Shown here piece after piece: positions 27,333 through 36,165 of a DNA stretch of 64,000 nucleotides. The notes below the pieces were generated by a model. That model saw only the letters and a list, made by a program, of their open reading frames with translations. It had not been told where the DNA came from and made no database searches. The first letter of the stretch is position 1. Each line of letters starts with the position of its first letter. The DNA comes from Bacteroidales bacterium (lineage in GTDB: Bacteria; Bacteroidota; Bacteroidia; Bacteroidales; WCHB1-69), in assembly GCA_017962845.1 (NCBI GenBank), contig JAGCUN010000030.1, positions 104,321 to 168,320 of the forward strand, in the 5' to 3' direction. A program made the position numbers and the translations under genes.

Positions 27333-28262
27333 TTATTTACAGGTCAATACAAGTCGAGCCCCATTTGAAAAACTTCGTTCGGACGGAGAAAAATAGTCTC
27401 GTGTGCTAACGCGGCAATATGAGGGGAAATAACTCCACGCACCACCGCGTAATACGTGCTTATGCCCTTCTCCATTTTCACAGAGAGGATCTGTCTGGAA
27501 TTGAGATGAATATGGAGCATATTCGTCTGCACACCATTCCCATACATTGCCACTCATGTCATAAAGTCCCATTTCATTGGAACCAAGTTGCCCGACAGCG
27601 TGGACATTATCCATTGAATTACCCCTGTGCCATGCCAGGCCATCGGGATTTGTCCCTCCACTATAAATTGTATGGTGGGAGCGGCGAGCACCTCTTGCAG
27701 CATATTCCCATTCGGCTTCGGTAGGAAGTCGGAATTCAAGACCAGTAATTGTGTTTAGCTTTGAAATAAAGGTAGTTGCATCCTCATAACTCAGATAGTA
27801 TGCCGCAATATCATTGCCCAGACCATATATACTTGTCCACATAAATGATATGTGGTCTTCCTCTGCCATAATCACACTCCATTCCCTTTGCGTGATTTCA
27901 TACTTGTTAATGTAAAAAGGAGTTGAAATTCTGACTTCGTGAACAGGCGATTCATTGGGTTGGGTGAATGTGTCATAATTGTTGCCCAATGAATCAATTT
28001 TTTGCGAGCCCATATAAAAATACCCCGCCGGTATTTGAACCATATTGGCAAGAATTTCTCGCACGACATATTGCTGCTCATTCGTTGTGTTTTCGTTCCA
28101 ATGAACGGTGAAATTACCGACAGTTTCGACCGAATCTATGTACACAAGTTCATCATTGGCATAGCGGTAACTGCCTGGGAGAAAAGAGGGCTCTTTTTCA
28201 CAAGAGATGGATAGTGCAACGATGGCAACTACTGACAATATAATCGGTATGACTTTTCTCAT
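27333..28262 (-). CDS. SUMF1-domain lipoprotein
   Basis: The product has 309 residues from MRKVIPIIL, with a lipobox at LSISC. One SUMF1 (formylglycine-generating-enzyme-like) domain fills the rest: MVQIPAGYFYMGS, NESPVHEV, INKYEITQREWS, LPTEAEWEYAARGA, GLYDMSGNVWEWCADEY and VLRGGAWSYFPSYC. The paired cysteines needed by true FGE are not in canonical position, so a binding role is more likely than formylglycine formation. It starts 2 bp after the barrel gene. The segment before the domain is shared with the giant protein. Confidence 0.88.
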   Translation of the reverse strand: MRKVIPIILSVVAIVALSISCEKEPSFLPGSYRYANDELVYIDSVETVGNFTVHWNENTTNEQQYVVREILANMVQIPAGYFYMGSQKIDSLGNNYDTFTQPNESPVHEVRISTPFYINKYEITQREWSVIMAEEDHISFMWTSIYGLGNDIAAYYLSYEDATTFISKLNTITGLEFRLPTEAEWEYAARGARRSHHTIYSGGTNPDGLAWHRGNSMDNVHAVGQLGSNEMGLYDMSGNVWEWCADEYAPYSSQFQTDPLCENGEGHKHVLRGGAWSYFPSYCRVSTRDYFSPSERSFSNGARLVLTCK

Positions 28263-28264
28263 AT

Positions 28265-29128
28265 TTAGTTTCTCTTTTTTTGTTCGATACAAAACCCTAT
28301 TCCCATTTTTAGTTCGTAATATTTGAAATTGGTAGTAACCATATTGGCAGACAATGCGAATCCTCCCAAATTCAATAATATTCCGGCTGCTACATCACAG
28401 CCCATGAACGTCCGTGTTGGATATGAATACCATTTGCCATCCTCTGTTTCGCAATTCAAGGATCTATATCCATATCCTGCACCAACATAGACGGAAAGCG
28501 GTTTGCAAGTATTGACGACAAGCCCAGCTGTAGCAGAAATTCTTGAGAATTTCTTCAGACCTGTCAATTCGTAGTCTCCATCAGTAAAGGGATGGAAAGC
28601 TCCCTTGTAATTGAAATTAGTGACCGCACTTATGTACCAGCCAACACGCTTATACATCCCTACACTGAATCCATACGAAAGGTTTGTAAAATCGAATGGT
28701 TTCACTGTCATTTCCGAGAAGGGGAGCGAAACATCCACTAGACCAAAAATATGCCAGCTTGGGGCATAGATATTTTGCTTTTTCTGCTTCTCTGGATGGA
28801 TGGGCTCTGCTTCTACTTGAAATACAACCTGATCCTCAACCAATTGTTCTCTTTCTTCCAGTACATTCCAAACTATTGTTCTTTTTTTCCCAGCAGGAAC
28901 ACGTTTCCCAACATGCCCTGTCACTTTTTGCAATGGCATTCCATAAACACGTCCACCATTGGTGGAGACTCGAACCGAAATATTAGCCGTTTTATCCAAG
29001 TCGTATGTGATAATGATTTGCTTGCCTTGTTGCGTTGCTGTTACATTGGAAACATTTTGTGCAAAAGCAGGAATGGCGCAAAGCATCAAAAGACATAAAA
29101 TGGTTCTTTGTAAAATGTGTTTCATCAT
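28265..29128 (-). CDS. Exported protein with beta-barrel-like C-terminus
   Basis: The product has about 287 residues from MMKHILQRT, with a signal peptide ending AFAQ. The N-terminal 100 residues look like a beta-sandwich, with KQIIITYDLDKTANISVRVSTNGG then PAGKKRTIVWNVLEE. The remainder alternates aromatic strands (SYGFSVGMYKRVGWYI, VYVGAGYGYR) and could form an outer-membrane barrel. It is placed 4 bp after the caspase gene, suggesting that it anchors or gates the system at the outer membrane. The function is not known. Confidence 0.7.
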   Translation of the reverse strand: MMKHILQRTILCLLMLCAIPAFAQNVSNVTATQQGKQIIITYDLDKTANISVRVSTNGGRVYGMPLQKVTGHVGKRVPAGKKRTIVWNVLEEREQLVEDQVVFQVEAEPIHPEKQKKQNIYAPSWHIFGLVDVSLPFSEMTVKPFDFTNLSYGFSVGMYKRVGWYISAVTNFNYKGAFHPFTDGDYELTGLKKFSRISATAGLVVNTCKPLSVYVGAGYGYRSLNCETEDGKWYSYPTRTFMGCDVAAGILLNLGGFALSANMVTTNFKYYELKMGIGFCIEQKKRN

Positions 29129-29132
29129 CTTC

Positions 29133-30821
29133 CTAATTAAACTTCCATCCTTTCCAAGAATTAAGCACATCGGGGGCAACATTCATCTCTGGGTGTTGTT
29201 GGCGATTATGCTGGCGAGTACTGCAATCTGGCACTTTTTCCTCCAGGTAGTTGAAAAGTTCTTCGTATGTACACTGGCTGTTCTGTTGTAGTTTTTCCAA
29301 AAGGTAAAAAGTAAAGATTCCGTGCTTTTCAGAATTAAATGGGAGAGCCACTTCATCACTTTGTGTGGCAGCGAATACGACAAGATTACCATTTAATAGT
29401 TCCTTTTTGGGAACGATTCCAATACCCGCTCTATCTGCAAGCAGTCCTGCCTCACGCCCTCCGCCACTAAAGCAAGCATCCATAAATACAGTAATTCGCC
29501 CAGCACCGGTGGATGCTAACTGGGTGTATAAATCGTAAAGTTTTATGCCATCATAAAGATTGTTAGCAGAAACATCCACTGGAATTAAATATGGTTCCTT
29601 GGTCTTCTCATCGGGACGTCCATGTCCTGCATAGTAAAAAATCAACTCCGCCTTTTCTCCTTTTAGTGAGACCAAATCTGTGACACGCTTTATTTCCGCT
29701 TTCATCTGTGTGCTAATGGCATTTGTGAAAACAAAACAATTCTCTTTGGAAATGCCCAATGTTTTTAGGCAATACTCGCTGAAAATTGCGGCATCATTTT
29801 TGGCAAAAACCACATTGGCAGCGGGAGTTAATCCAGCTTGATATGAAGTATAGTCCTCATTTCCGAAAATGATGGCATAACGATTGGGATTAGGTTTCCC
29901 CTGTGGGATGTTTTTGTCTATAATGGAGTGCAATCTACCTATCGCGATGTCCTCTTGAACAGGTGTGTTGTTTGTCGGACTGAAAACAGTGGTGGCTATG
30001 TCAGTATTCTGATTTAATCTCAGCTTAATGCTTTCATTTTTAGAGTACTTTTTATATTTTTCTGTTATTGCAACCTCAATAGGTATTTCATCTGATGAGT
30101 ATTTTTGGTTAATATAAAAAGTATAGTGCAACTCTTTCTGTTCACCAGCTGTTAACACACCAAAGCGATTCATCTCTTCTTCATTTGCTTCAATGCCGTC
30201 AGGGAATTTCACATTGACGATAACATCCTCTGCTGTGCCATTTTTCGTATTCTGCACCATGATCACAAGAAGATATTCGCGCATTTTTTCAAGAATGGTT
30301 TGTTTTTTGCTATCGCTACTGGTAATGCTATAGTCAACGACCTCAACCATAGGAGGAACGAATGATTTTGTTGCGAGCAAAACAGACTGAGTAACAGTTC
30401 CATATCCATTAGGCTCTTCAACAGAAAATTCGATAGAAATGGAACCATCAACGACAGACATGCCGCCAGTTACTGGGATTCTAATCGGGACTGTTTCACC
30501 GACCTCAATATTGTCAATGGGAATCTCTTTCTGTACTCTAATGTCAGTTGTGCTCCCAGTAATTGCGGTTTTAATTTTTAGCCCCATCCCAGTGCTTTTC
30601 CCCGTATTTGTGACTTTTGCAATGATATAGCAAGTTTCATTAGCATTGATGGTATTGTTCTGGGTGGGGTCATCAAATTCCACCTCACCGACAAAATGTA
30701 TGAGAGGTGGTCTGATCTCTCTCGTTACATTGAACGAGTATGCTGGACTGTTTGCTTTGTTTTGGGCAAATAGTGGCAACATTAATAAATTGAGTACAAA
30801 TAAAATGATATATTTTTTCAT
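29133..30821 (-). CDS. Exported caspase-family (C14) peptidase
   Basis: The 562-residue protein has a signal peptide (LPLFAQ). Residues ~25-270 contain two beta-sandwich, CARDB-like segments (NETCYIIAKVTNTGKSTG and YLLVIMVQNTKNGTAEDVIVNV). The C-terminal caspase domain starts at NRYAIIFGNEDY, has the catalytic His in LIFYYAGHGRPDE (about residue 395) and the catalytic Cys in VFMDACFSGGG (about 450). Both catalytic residues are intact. The signal peptide places the protease in the periplasm or outside, unlike most bacterial caspase-like proteins. It lies 6 bp after the FRG gene. Confidence 0.9.
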   Translation of the reverse strand: MKKYIILFVLNLLMLPLFAQNKANSPAYSFNVTREIRPPLIHFVGEVEFDDPTQNNTINANETCYIIAKVTNTGKSTGMGLKIKTAITGSTTDIRVQKEIPIDNIEVGETVPIRIPVTGGMSVVDGSISIEFSVEEPNGYGTVTQSVLLATKSFVPPMVEVVDYSITSSDSKKQTILEKMREYLLVIMVQNTKNGTAEDVIVNVKFPDGIEANEEEMNRFGVLTAGEQKELHYTFYINQKYSSDEIPIEVAITEKYKKYSKNESIKLRLNQNTDIATTVFSPTNNTPVQEDIAIGRLHSIIDKNIPQGKPNPNRYAIIFGNEDYTSYQAGLTPAANVVFAKNDAAIFSEYCLKTLGISKENCFVFTNAISTQMKAEIKRVTDLVSLKGEKAELIFYYAGHGRPDEKTKEPYLIPVDVSANNLYDGIKLYDLYTQLASTGAGRITVFMDACFSGGGREAGLLADRAGIGIVPKKELLNGNLVVFAATQSDEVALPFNSEKHGIFTFYLLEKLQQNSQCTYEELFNYLEEKVPDCSTRQHNRQQHPEMNVAPDVLNSWKGWKFN

Positions 30822-30827
30822 AGCTGA

Positions 30828-31670
30828 CTATTTTTTGAAGAGTGTTTCTTTTAATGCGTGTAATACATTCTCCAATTCAGGAAATAGTGACATTTCGTCG
30901 ATACCCATCGAGGTAAGTTCTTTTAGGATGGATTCCTTTGATTTTGATGGTATTATGATTTCGTTTGAAAGGAAGGTCATATCTGCTATTTCTTTTTTAT
31001 TGTTTTTCATTCCAAACAACAAAAATGCGCCAGATTGCCGAATAATCCTTGGATTATCCATTTTGGGCAAGACACAACATACTTTGTTGAATTCCTGATA
31101 GTTCAAACTATATTCACTGTCTGGGTCTCCACAAAAATCAGGAAAGCTGTTGCATTGGTTTTGACATGATGCTTTATCTCTCCAGTCACGAATTTCAGCA
31201 GTATCCGATGAATCGTATGGGAAGGTTGCCAACTCGCTCAAACAAACGCATTCGTCACTACCATAGAATTTTATTTCTGATTTTGGAATTGAAAATATGC
31301 CCACTTTACCATCTTTGTCATTATGGCTATTACATGCAAAAAATAGAGCGACCAAAGGATTGGCAGTAATGTCAAGCAAACGAGTCGGCAAGCCATAATG
31401 CTGCATCTTTGCCAATTTCTCAAATGCAGTCAGCGTGTCTGGAAAATCATCAGGGCAATTTCGAACTGCTTCTTTGTACAACTTTTCCTCCGTTTCAACT
31501 CCCCTGCAACCGTCAATCTCTCTGTAAACAACTGGAATCAATTTCCAATCGCAGTTCGATTCTCCTCTATAGAAAAAGGATACCCCCGTAGGGTACTTGG
31601 ACGATATTTCTTTTAATCTGGTATAAAATTCTGAGAAATTAGATGCGGTAATTTTCTTTGGTTTTTTCAT
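30828..31670 (-). CDS. FRG-domain protein of the caspase operon
   Basis: The 280-residue cytosolic protein is a textbook FRG domain: SFFYRGESNCDWKLIP (residues 31-46), KMQHYGLPTRLLDIT (88-102), LVALFFAC and RIIRQSGAFLLFG. It has no signal peptide, so it is the cytosolic member of an otherwise envelope-directed operon. The spacing is 10 bp from the transglutaminase-like gene and 6 bp to the caspase gene. It may be a toxin-like or signalling component; the enzymatic activity of FRG domains is not settled. Confidence 0.9.
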   Translation of the reverse strand: MKKPKKITASNFSEFYTRLKEISSKYPTGVSFFYRGESNCDWKLIPVVYREIDGCRGVETEEKLYKEAVRNCPDDFPDTLTAFEKLAKMQHYGLPTRLLDITANPLVALFFACNSHNDKDGKVGIFSIPKSEIKFYGSDECVCLSELATFPYDSSDTAEIRDWRDKASCQNQCNSFPDFCGDPDSEYSLNYQEFNKVCCVLPKMDNPRIIRQSGAFLLFGMKNNKKEIADMTFLSNEIIIPSKSKESILKELTSMGIDEMSLFPELENVLHALKETLFKK

Positions 31671-31680
31671 AATTTTCCTC

Positions 31681-33180
31681 TCATTTTCTTAATTCTATCA
31701 CATTGGCTTTCACATTCTTATACATCGGCATCGTTTCTCCGATGTCGGCACCGATATAGGTGGGGTCGCACACAATGTATTTTTTGCCTTTGTAGGTATA
31801 GTAATCCCCCGGAATTGTCGGATCGTTGAAATGAACCGCAGTGGCGATGTGTTCCGGATAATCTAATAAAATCACATCCAAACCGACCAAATGTCGAACA
31901 AGATAGGAGAACAATACAGAGCGGTCTTCGCAATCGTTGCTGCTGTAGTAAAAGTTCTCTTCACAGAAAAAGTATTTTTCTTTCCCGAACTGGTCGTCAT
32001 CGTATGCGTAGGAGAATGATTTGTGCAAAAACGACAACAAAAGTGCCACCGACTCATATTCTGTTTTCCCTTTAATGATGGGAATGAGGGCGGAGTCCAC
32101 AGTTCTTGCCCACCTCTCTTCAGGTATGGCATTGGCGTAAACTTCCAAATCAACAAAAGGATAATTCTCATAGAACCCTATAAGGCATTGGTTAGCAGGG
32201 ATGGAGAATTTTTCGCCACAAAGTTTCGCAGTAAAAACATCACCAATTGGCTTGTACGCAAACCTCATAGGAAAATAGATGTTCATGTCAATGTATGCGG
32301 TTGCATTAGGGAAGTCCATATCGTAAGTATATAAAGCGTCTTCGCGAAGTATTTGAGGCGACAAATTGAAAATGTAATAAGGGATGCCTTTATCCGACTT
32401 GATAAAAGGCACAGAATATAAGTTGCTATGGCAGGGTATGAGGCAGATTAACTGTCCGTCAGTCCGTCCGATTCTGGCTCGGTAGCCTAACTGATTCATT
32501 GTGAATACAGTGAAAATGGTCTGTTCCTTAAAGTTATCGGGAAACAGTTGGCGGGCAAAGGATTTTACCAATTCAAAAACTCCCCAATCGTTAAGTTGCA
32601 TTTTCTCCTCTTCTTTCCGGCATTGGCGCACAAATTCAGAATATCCGTTGCAGGCAAGATGAGTCCAGAAATCCGCTACAGATTTCTCTGTCACATCCCG
32701 AAGGAGTATATTTGTATATTGCCGTGGACAGGAAAAGTCTATAGGCTGGAGGTAAAAGGAGGTGCTGACAGTATTTAGGGCAGAAGCGTTTTGAGGTGAT
32801 GGAGCCGGGATTCGTTGTAGCGCTGATGGAGTTTTTTCTTCCGTTGATAGTTCTGCGGCTGTGTTGAGTATTTCACCGATGGGCAACTCTACAGAAGATT
32901 GCCCATGATGGTTCGTGTCGGCTTGTGGCAGTGTTTGTGGGCGCGGCTTTGTCGGACGCTTCTCCCCACTAAATGTTTGGTAAGAAGTCCATTGGCGTTC
33001 TATTTCTTTTGCAAATCGGTTGTTGATTGTGTCTTGAAATGTGGAAAATCGTTGCTCCATTTGCTGCTGAAACGCATCAAAATTGTCTTGGGAGACAAAG
33101 TTGTCAAACGAATCATCCACCTGTGCGAAAGCACAGATGGGTGATAGGGAGACCAATAAAAAGAAGACAATTCGTTTCAT
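31681..33180 (-). CDS. Exported transglutaminase-like protein
   Basis: The 499-residue protein has a signal peptide from MKRIVFFLLV to AFAQ; the frame opens 15 codons earlier. The first 150 residues are low-complexity and helical. The C-terminal region has a transglutaminase-like cysteine centre: YSSNDCEDRSVLFSYLVRHLV (Cys), EHIATAVHF (His) and IVCDPTY (Asp). Such domains act as cysteine proteases or cross-linking enzymes. It follows the LPP20-like gene by 7 bp. Confidence 0.75.
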   Translation of the reverse strand: MKRIVFFLLVSLSPICAFAQVDDSFDNFVSQDNFDAFQQQMEQRFSTFQDTINNRFAKEIERQWTSYQTFSGEKRPTKPRPQTLPQADTNHHGQSSVELPIGEILNTAAELSTEEKTPSALQRIPAPSPQNASALNTVSTSFYLQPIDFSCPRQYTNILLRDVTEKSVADFWTHLACNGYSEFVRQCRKEEEKMQLNDWGVFELVKSFARQLFPDNFKEQTIFTVFTMNQLGYRARIGRTDGQLICLIPCHSNLYSVPFIKSDKGIPYYIFNLSPQILREDALYTYDMDFPNATAYIDMNIYFPMRFAYKPIGDVFTAKLCGEKFSIPANQCLIGFYENYPFVDLEVYANAIPEERWARTVDSALIPIIKGKTEYESVALLLSFLHKSFSYAYDDDQFGKEKYFFCEENFYYSSNDCEDRSVLFSYLVRHLVGLDVILLDYPEHIATAVHFNDPTIPGDYYTYKGKKYIVCDPTYIGADIGETMPMYKNVKANVIELRK

Positions 33181-33187
33181 TGAATGG

Positions 33188-33916
33188 TTACTCTTCAGGC
33201 ATGATTTTGGGTTTGCTGTTGTCAATCACATTGTCAAGGATTTTCTCGTATGTCGGCGTCCAATTGTCAAGTTCTTTTTTCAAATCATTGATTGCATCTT
33301 CTTTCACTTGGTTGAGAACTTGGTTGGTGTTGTAAATCATCGTGGTTCTCACGATGTAATTCCCCTTGACAATCTTGTAAATTTCCATCACATTGTCGGT
33401 TCTTCCAAGTTTTTCAGCAATCATTGTGGTCGCTTTTTCCATCACCTTTGTAATGGATGCAGCTTCCGTAGCACTTAACTGCTGGTTGGCAATTTCCAAT
33501 TTGGTTTCATCCATGACCACGGTTTTGATCTGTCCGGCAATACGAACTTTACACAGATTGTATGTTTGGGCTTGTGCTGCTGCAAAAGAATTGCCAGTTG
33601 CTTCTTGAGTGGAGGAGATGTAGCGGAAATTCCCAGTGGCGGGATCTCGTTCGGCAAGTCTCTCTCGTGTGAATTCCAAGGTCTTTTCAATCGGCAGGGG
33701 ATTCATAGACTGCCAACCTTCTTTTACCAATTTCTTTGCATCTTTCTGTACCTGTTTCGGTGATTTGGAGTAAAGAGCTTTTTCTGTTGATTTTTCGACC
33801 TTAGCCTGTGCTTTGGCTTCGGCTTTTTCTTCCTTGCTGACCTGTGCAAATGCCGGCGCGGAAGCAAGAAACAGAGAGGTCATCATTACTGCAAATAAGA
33901 ATTTTACGTTTTTCAT
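33188..33916 (-). CDS. Exported LPP20-like protein
   Basis: The 242-residue protein has a signal peptide ending AFAQ, then a very Lys/Ala/Glu-rich helix. A domain with the flavour of LPP20-like proteins follows (NSFAAAQAQTYNLCKVRIAGQI, later IYKIVKGNYIVRTTMIY). The LPP20 assignment is by pattern only. It is preceded by an 85-bp gap, the only sizeable gap in the operon, where an internal promoter could sit. Confidence 0.6.
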   Translation of the reverse strand: MKNVKFLFAVMMTSLFLASAPAFAQVSKEEKAEAKAQAKVEKSTEKALYSKSPKQVQKDAKKLVKEGWQSMNPLPIEKTLEFTRERLAERDPATGNFRYISSTQEATGNSFAAAQAQTYNLCKVRIAGQIKTVVMDETKLEIANQQLSATEAASITKVMEKATTMIAEKLGRTDNVMEIYKIVKGNYIVRTTMIYNTNQVLNQVKEDAINDLKKELDNWTPTYEKILDNVIDNSKPKIMPEE

Positions 33917-34001
33917 AGTGAATTGTTTATGGTTTATAATTTGTTTTTCAGGGGTGTATAGGGAGCTTCGTACAGAAATCTATCATCAGAAGCAAAAAAA
34001 A

Positions 34002-34829
34002 TTATTTGGTGACATCAAATTTTTCCCAAATAAAAGTTCGCTGGTTGGGTTTTATCTTGTGTAGCCATTGCATTACTTTGTTCCAAGACACGTCACCTGA
34101 AAAGGGAACATTTTTCTTTAAAGCGACGACAAGCAGCAGAGAGCTTTCCACGGGGTTGTTTGTGCTCTTTTCAGCTGTGAAGTCCAATTCCCCACGTCTC
34201 AAAATTTGCTTTTCAGTTGGCGGAAATAAGTGACTTTGTCCTGCTCCGAAAACCACATCATTGAAGTAATCGGGGTGGGGGAATATTAGTTCGCCTTTGA
34301 AGGATTCTGATGACATATCAAACCAAAAAATTCTCAAATAGCAGTCTTGCGATGCATTTACCGAAAATGAGATTTTGTCATTTTCATGGTATAAATCCTT
34401 CAAGTCCTCCACCATAACCTTGAATGTTTCATCCTCTTCTTCAACAAACACCTTTGCAGTAATACGTACAGAGACCCTTACCAAATCCGTATTGGGCAGG
34501 AATGTCTGGTCAAAATAGTTTTCGTTCTCTACGATAATGTCACCGTTCAAAGAAAGGATGTCCACTTCGTTAATGGCTGTATAGTCCATTACGGTTTCAT
34601 CATTGGAAATCATTATCCCTGCAAAGGAAATGATGTTTTCAGGAATGCCAGCGGCTTTCAAGGCATCCTTCTTTGCTTCATACAGAGCCCTCTGCTTGGC
34701 AAGAGTGACTGATTCTGCCGTGCCTGTCCCCGCCCCCGTCACTTCAATGCCCTTTTGTCTTTGGGCAAAGGCATTGCTCAAGATGAGGGTGAATAGAAAA
34801 AACAATAAAAGAGCATGTCTCTTTTTCAT
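34002..34829 (-). CDS. Exported LPP20/DUF4384-like protein
   Basis: The 275-residue protein has a signal peptide ending NAFAQ. The N-terminal part (GAGTGTAESVTLAKQRALYEAKKDALKAAG region) is LPP20-like. The C-terminal part (ISFSVNASQDCYLRIFWFD, then GELIFPHPDYFND) matches DUF4384, a beta-sandwich often next to caspase-like and SUMF1 genes in other bacteria. It starts 2 bp after the anti-sigma gene. It is probably a periplasmic adaptor. Confidence 0.7.
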   Translation of the reverse strand: MKKRHALLLFFLFTLILSNAFAQRQKGIEVTGAGTGTAESVTLAKQRALYEAKKDALKAAGIPENIISFAGIMISNDETVMDYTAINEVDILSLNGDIIVENENYFDQTFLPNTDLVRVSVRITAKVFVEEEDETFKVMVEDLKDLYHENDKISFSVNASQDCYLRIFWFDMSSESFKGELIFPHPDYFNDVVFGAGQSHLFPPTEKQILRRGELDFTAEKSTNNPVESSLLLVVALKKNVPFSGDVSWNKVMQWLHKIKPNQRTFIWEKFDVTK

Positions 34830-34831
34830 TC

Positions 34832-35590
34832 TTATTCGAACTTAATTGTGCCAGTATTTACCTTTGTATTGCCGTCCTCGTATAAAGCGGTCAACTTCCA
34901 ACTCAATACGTTGTATGCCCGATATTCAGATGCCTTGAATTTGATGTAATCTTCGGTGGTTTCTTCTTGGAAAATGAGAGTGTGGCTGGAATCAAATAGT
35001 TCGAATCTTGATGTTTGGGCATCCGTAGTCCAATTGAAGTCAAAATAAACTTGTGATGAGGAGACATTGTAGGTGGTTGTTTTGGGTGTGACCATATTGC
35101 AATAGCCACTTTTTTCCGTTAAATCGGCATAGTTCTTCCCTTGGTTCTGTTGTAAAACAGGAGAGAACTCTTTTTCTGAATCCTTGTCCTCCTCATTCGT
35201 AAGATTATTCACTGTATCGTAACGTATGGATTCAGAATCCGTTGCTGTTTTGCGAATAGTATCAGTAACTTCTGCAAGGATAGGTTCGCCGTTATGGGAA
35301 TGTGTTGTGATATTGATGATGGTATAGCAAGCGACAATAATCAACACGGTTGCTGCAACAGAGCTAATCATCCAGATGGTACGCTTGTGGTTCCTTTCAC
35401 GTTTTTGGTGCGCTGGCTGCGCGTCCATATCCTTTTGCATTTCAATGGCGGCACAAATATTTTTCAAATCCTCAATGTTTTCATCACTTTCCGCCATATA
35501 AGCCATAACCAACTCCGATTCCTCTGGAGTGGTCTTCCCGCAAAGGAATTTCGTCAGTAATTCATCGGAAATTGTATTCTTGTCGTTCAT
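34832..35590 (-). CDS. Membrane anti-sigma factor-like protein
   Basis: The 252-residue protein has a cytosolic N-terminus (about residues 1-68) of anti-sigma type (ISDELLTKFLCGKTTPEESE), one transmembrane helix (about 71-93, WMISSVAATVLIIVACYTII), and a periplasmic beta-rich part with a fibronectin-like end. It starts 2 bp after the sigma gene. The topology is that of single-pass anti-sigma factors that hold an ECF-type sigma until an envelope signal arrives. Confidence 0.82.
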   Translation of the reverse strand: MNDKNTISDELLTKFLCGKTTPEESELVMAYMAESDENIEDLKNICAAIEMQKDMDAQPAHQKRERNHKRTIWMISSVAATVLIIVACYTIINITTHSHNGEPILAEVTDTIRKTATDSESIRYDTVNNLTNEEDKDSEKEFSPVLQQNQGKNYADLTEKSGYCNMVTPKTTTYNVSSSQVYFDFNWTTDAQTSRFELFDSSHTLIFQEETTEDYIKFKASEYRAYNVLSWKLTALYEDGNTKVNTGTIKFE

Positions 35591-35592
35591 TG

Positions 35593-36165
35593 CTACCTGT
35601 TTACATATTCTTGCAAGTGGTCCTTGATGAGTTTCGCCAAAGCACGGCGTTTGATGTTGTAGAGGTTGTCCACGGACACGTTGAGCCGTTGGGCGATTTC
35701 GGCGGGTTCTTCCTCGTTTATTAAAAATGCTTCAACAACTTCCTTGTCTCTAGGTGGAGTCAGTTTGCTTATTGCCGCTTTAATGTCAATCATCATGGTT
35801 TCAATCCTGCTTGTTCCAGCTATTGAAATATTATGATCGCTCATTTCTGCTATAGGGAGATTCCGTGAAGAATCTATCATTGAATGAGTGTAGTCCTTGA
35901 AAAAACGATAGGAAACGACAGAAAACCAGCTGGCAAAAGGATATTCTGTGGAATACTTCCGTAGTTTTTCCCAGTTGTTACGGCTCATATACAAGTATAG
36001 TTCCTGTATCAGGTCATCCAGCCCTACACTTTTGTTCCCCGCTGCTTTTTGTGCGTTGAAACGCAGCATGGTATGGAAGTGTTCGTAGAAAACATAGCGA
36101 ATCATTTGAGCTTCATTGCCCAAAAGTCCTTCTTGGATGTCAGCGTCTGAGAATGGGCTGGACAT
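35593..36165 (-). CDS. ECF-type RNA polymerase sigma factor
   Basis: The 190-residue protein has sigma region 2 (LDDLIQELYLYMSRNNWEKL, then YPFASWFSVVSYRFFKDY) and region 4 (LTPPRDKEVVEAFLINEEEPAEIAQRL, VSVDNLYNIKRRALAKLI). It is the first gene of the 14-kb operon and is paired with the anti-sigma gene. No clean TAnnTTTG box is seen upstream, consistent with the operon using an alternative, possibly autoregulated promoter. Confidence 0.88.
   Translation of the reverse strand: MSSPFSDADIQEGLLGNEAQMIRYVFYEHFHTMLRFNAQKAAGNKSVGLDDLIQELYLYMSRNNWEKLRKYSTEYPFASWFSVVSYRFFKDYTHSMIDSSRNLPIAEMSDHNISIAGTSRIETMMIDIKAAISKLTPPRDKEVVEAFLINEEEPAEIAQRLNVSVDNLYNIKRRALAKLIKDHLQEYVNR

Noticed and set aside
22062..28262. 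SUMF1 and FISUMP domains as diversity-generating retroelement targets
   Set aside because: C-type-lectin-like domains are common DGR targets, but there is no reverse transcriptase gene and no template repeat that I can see in the window.
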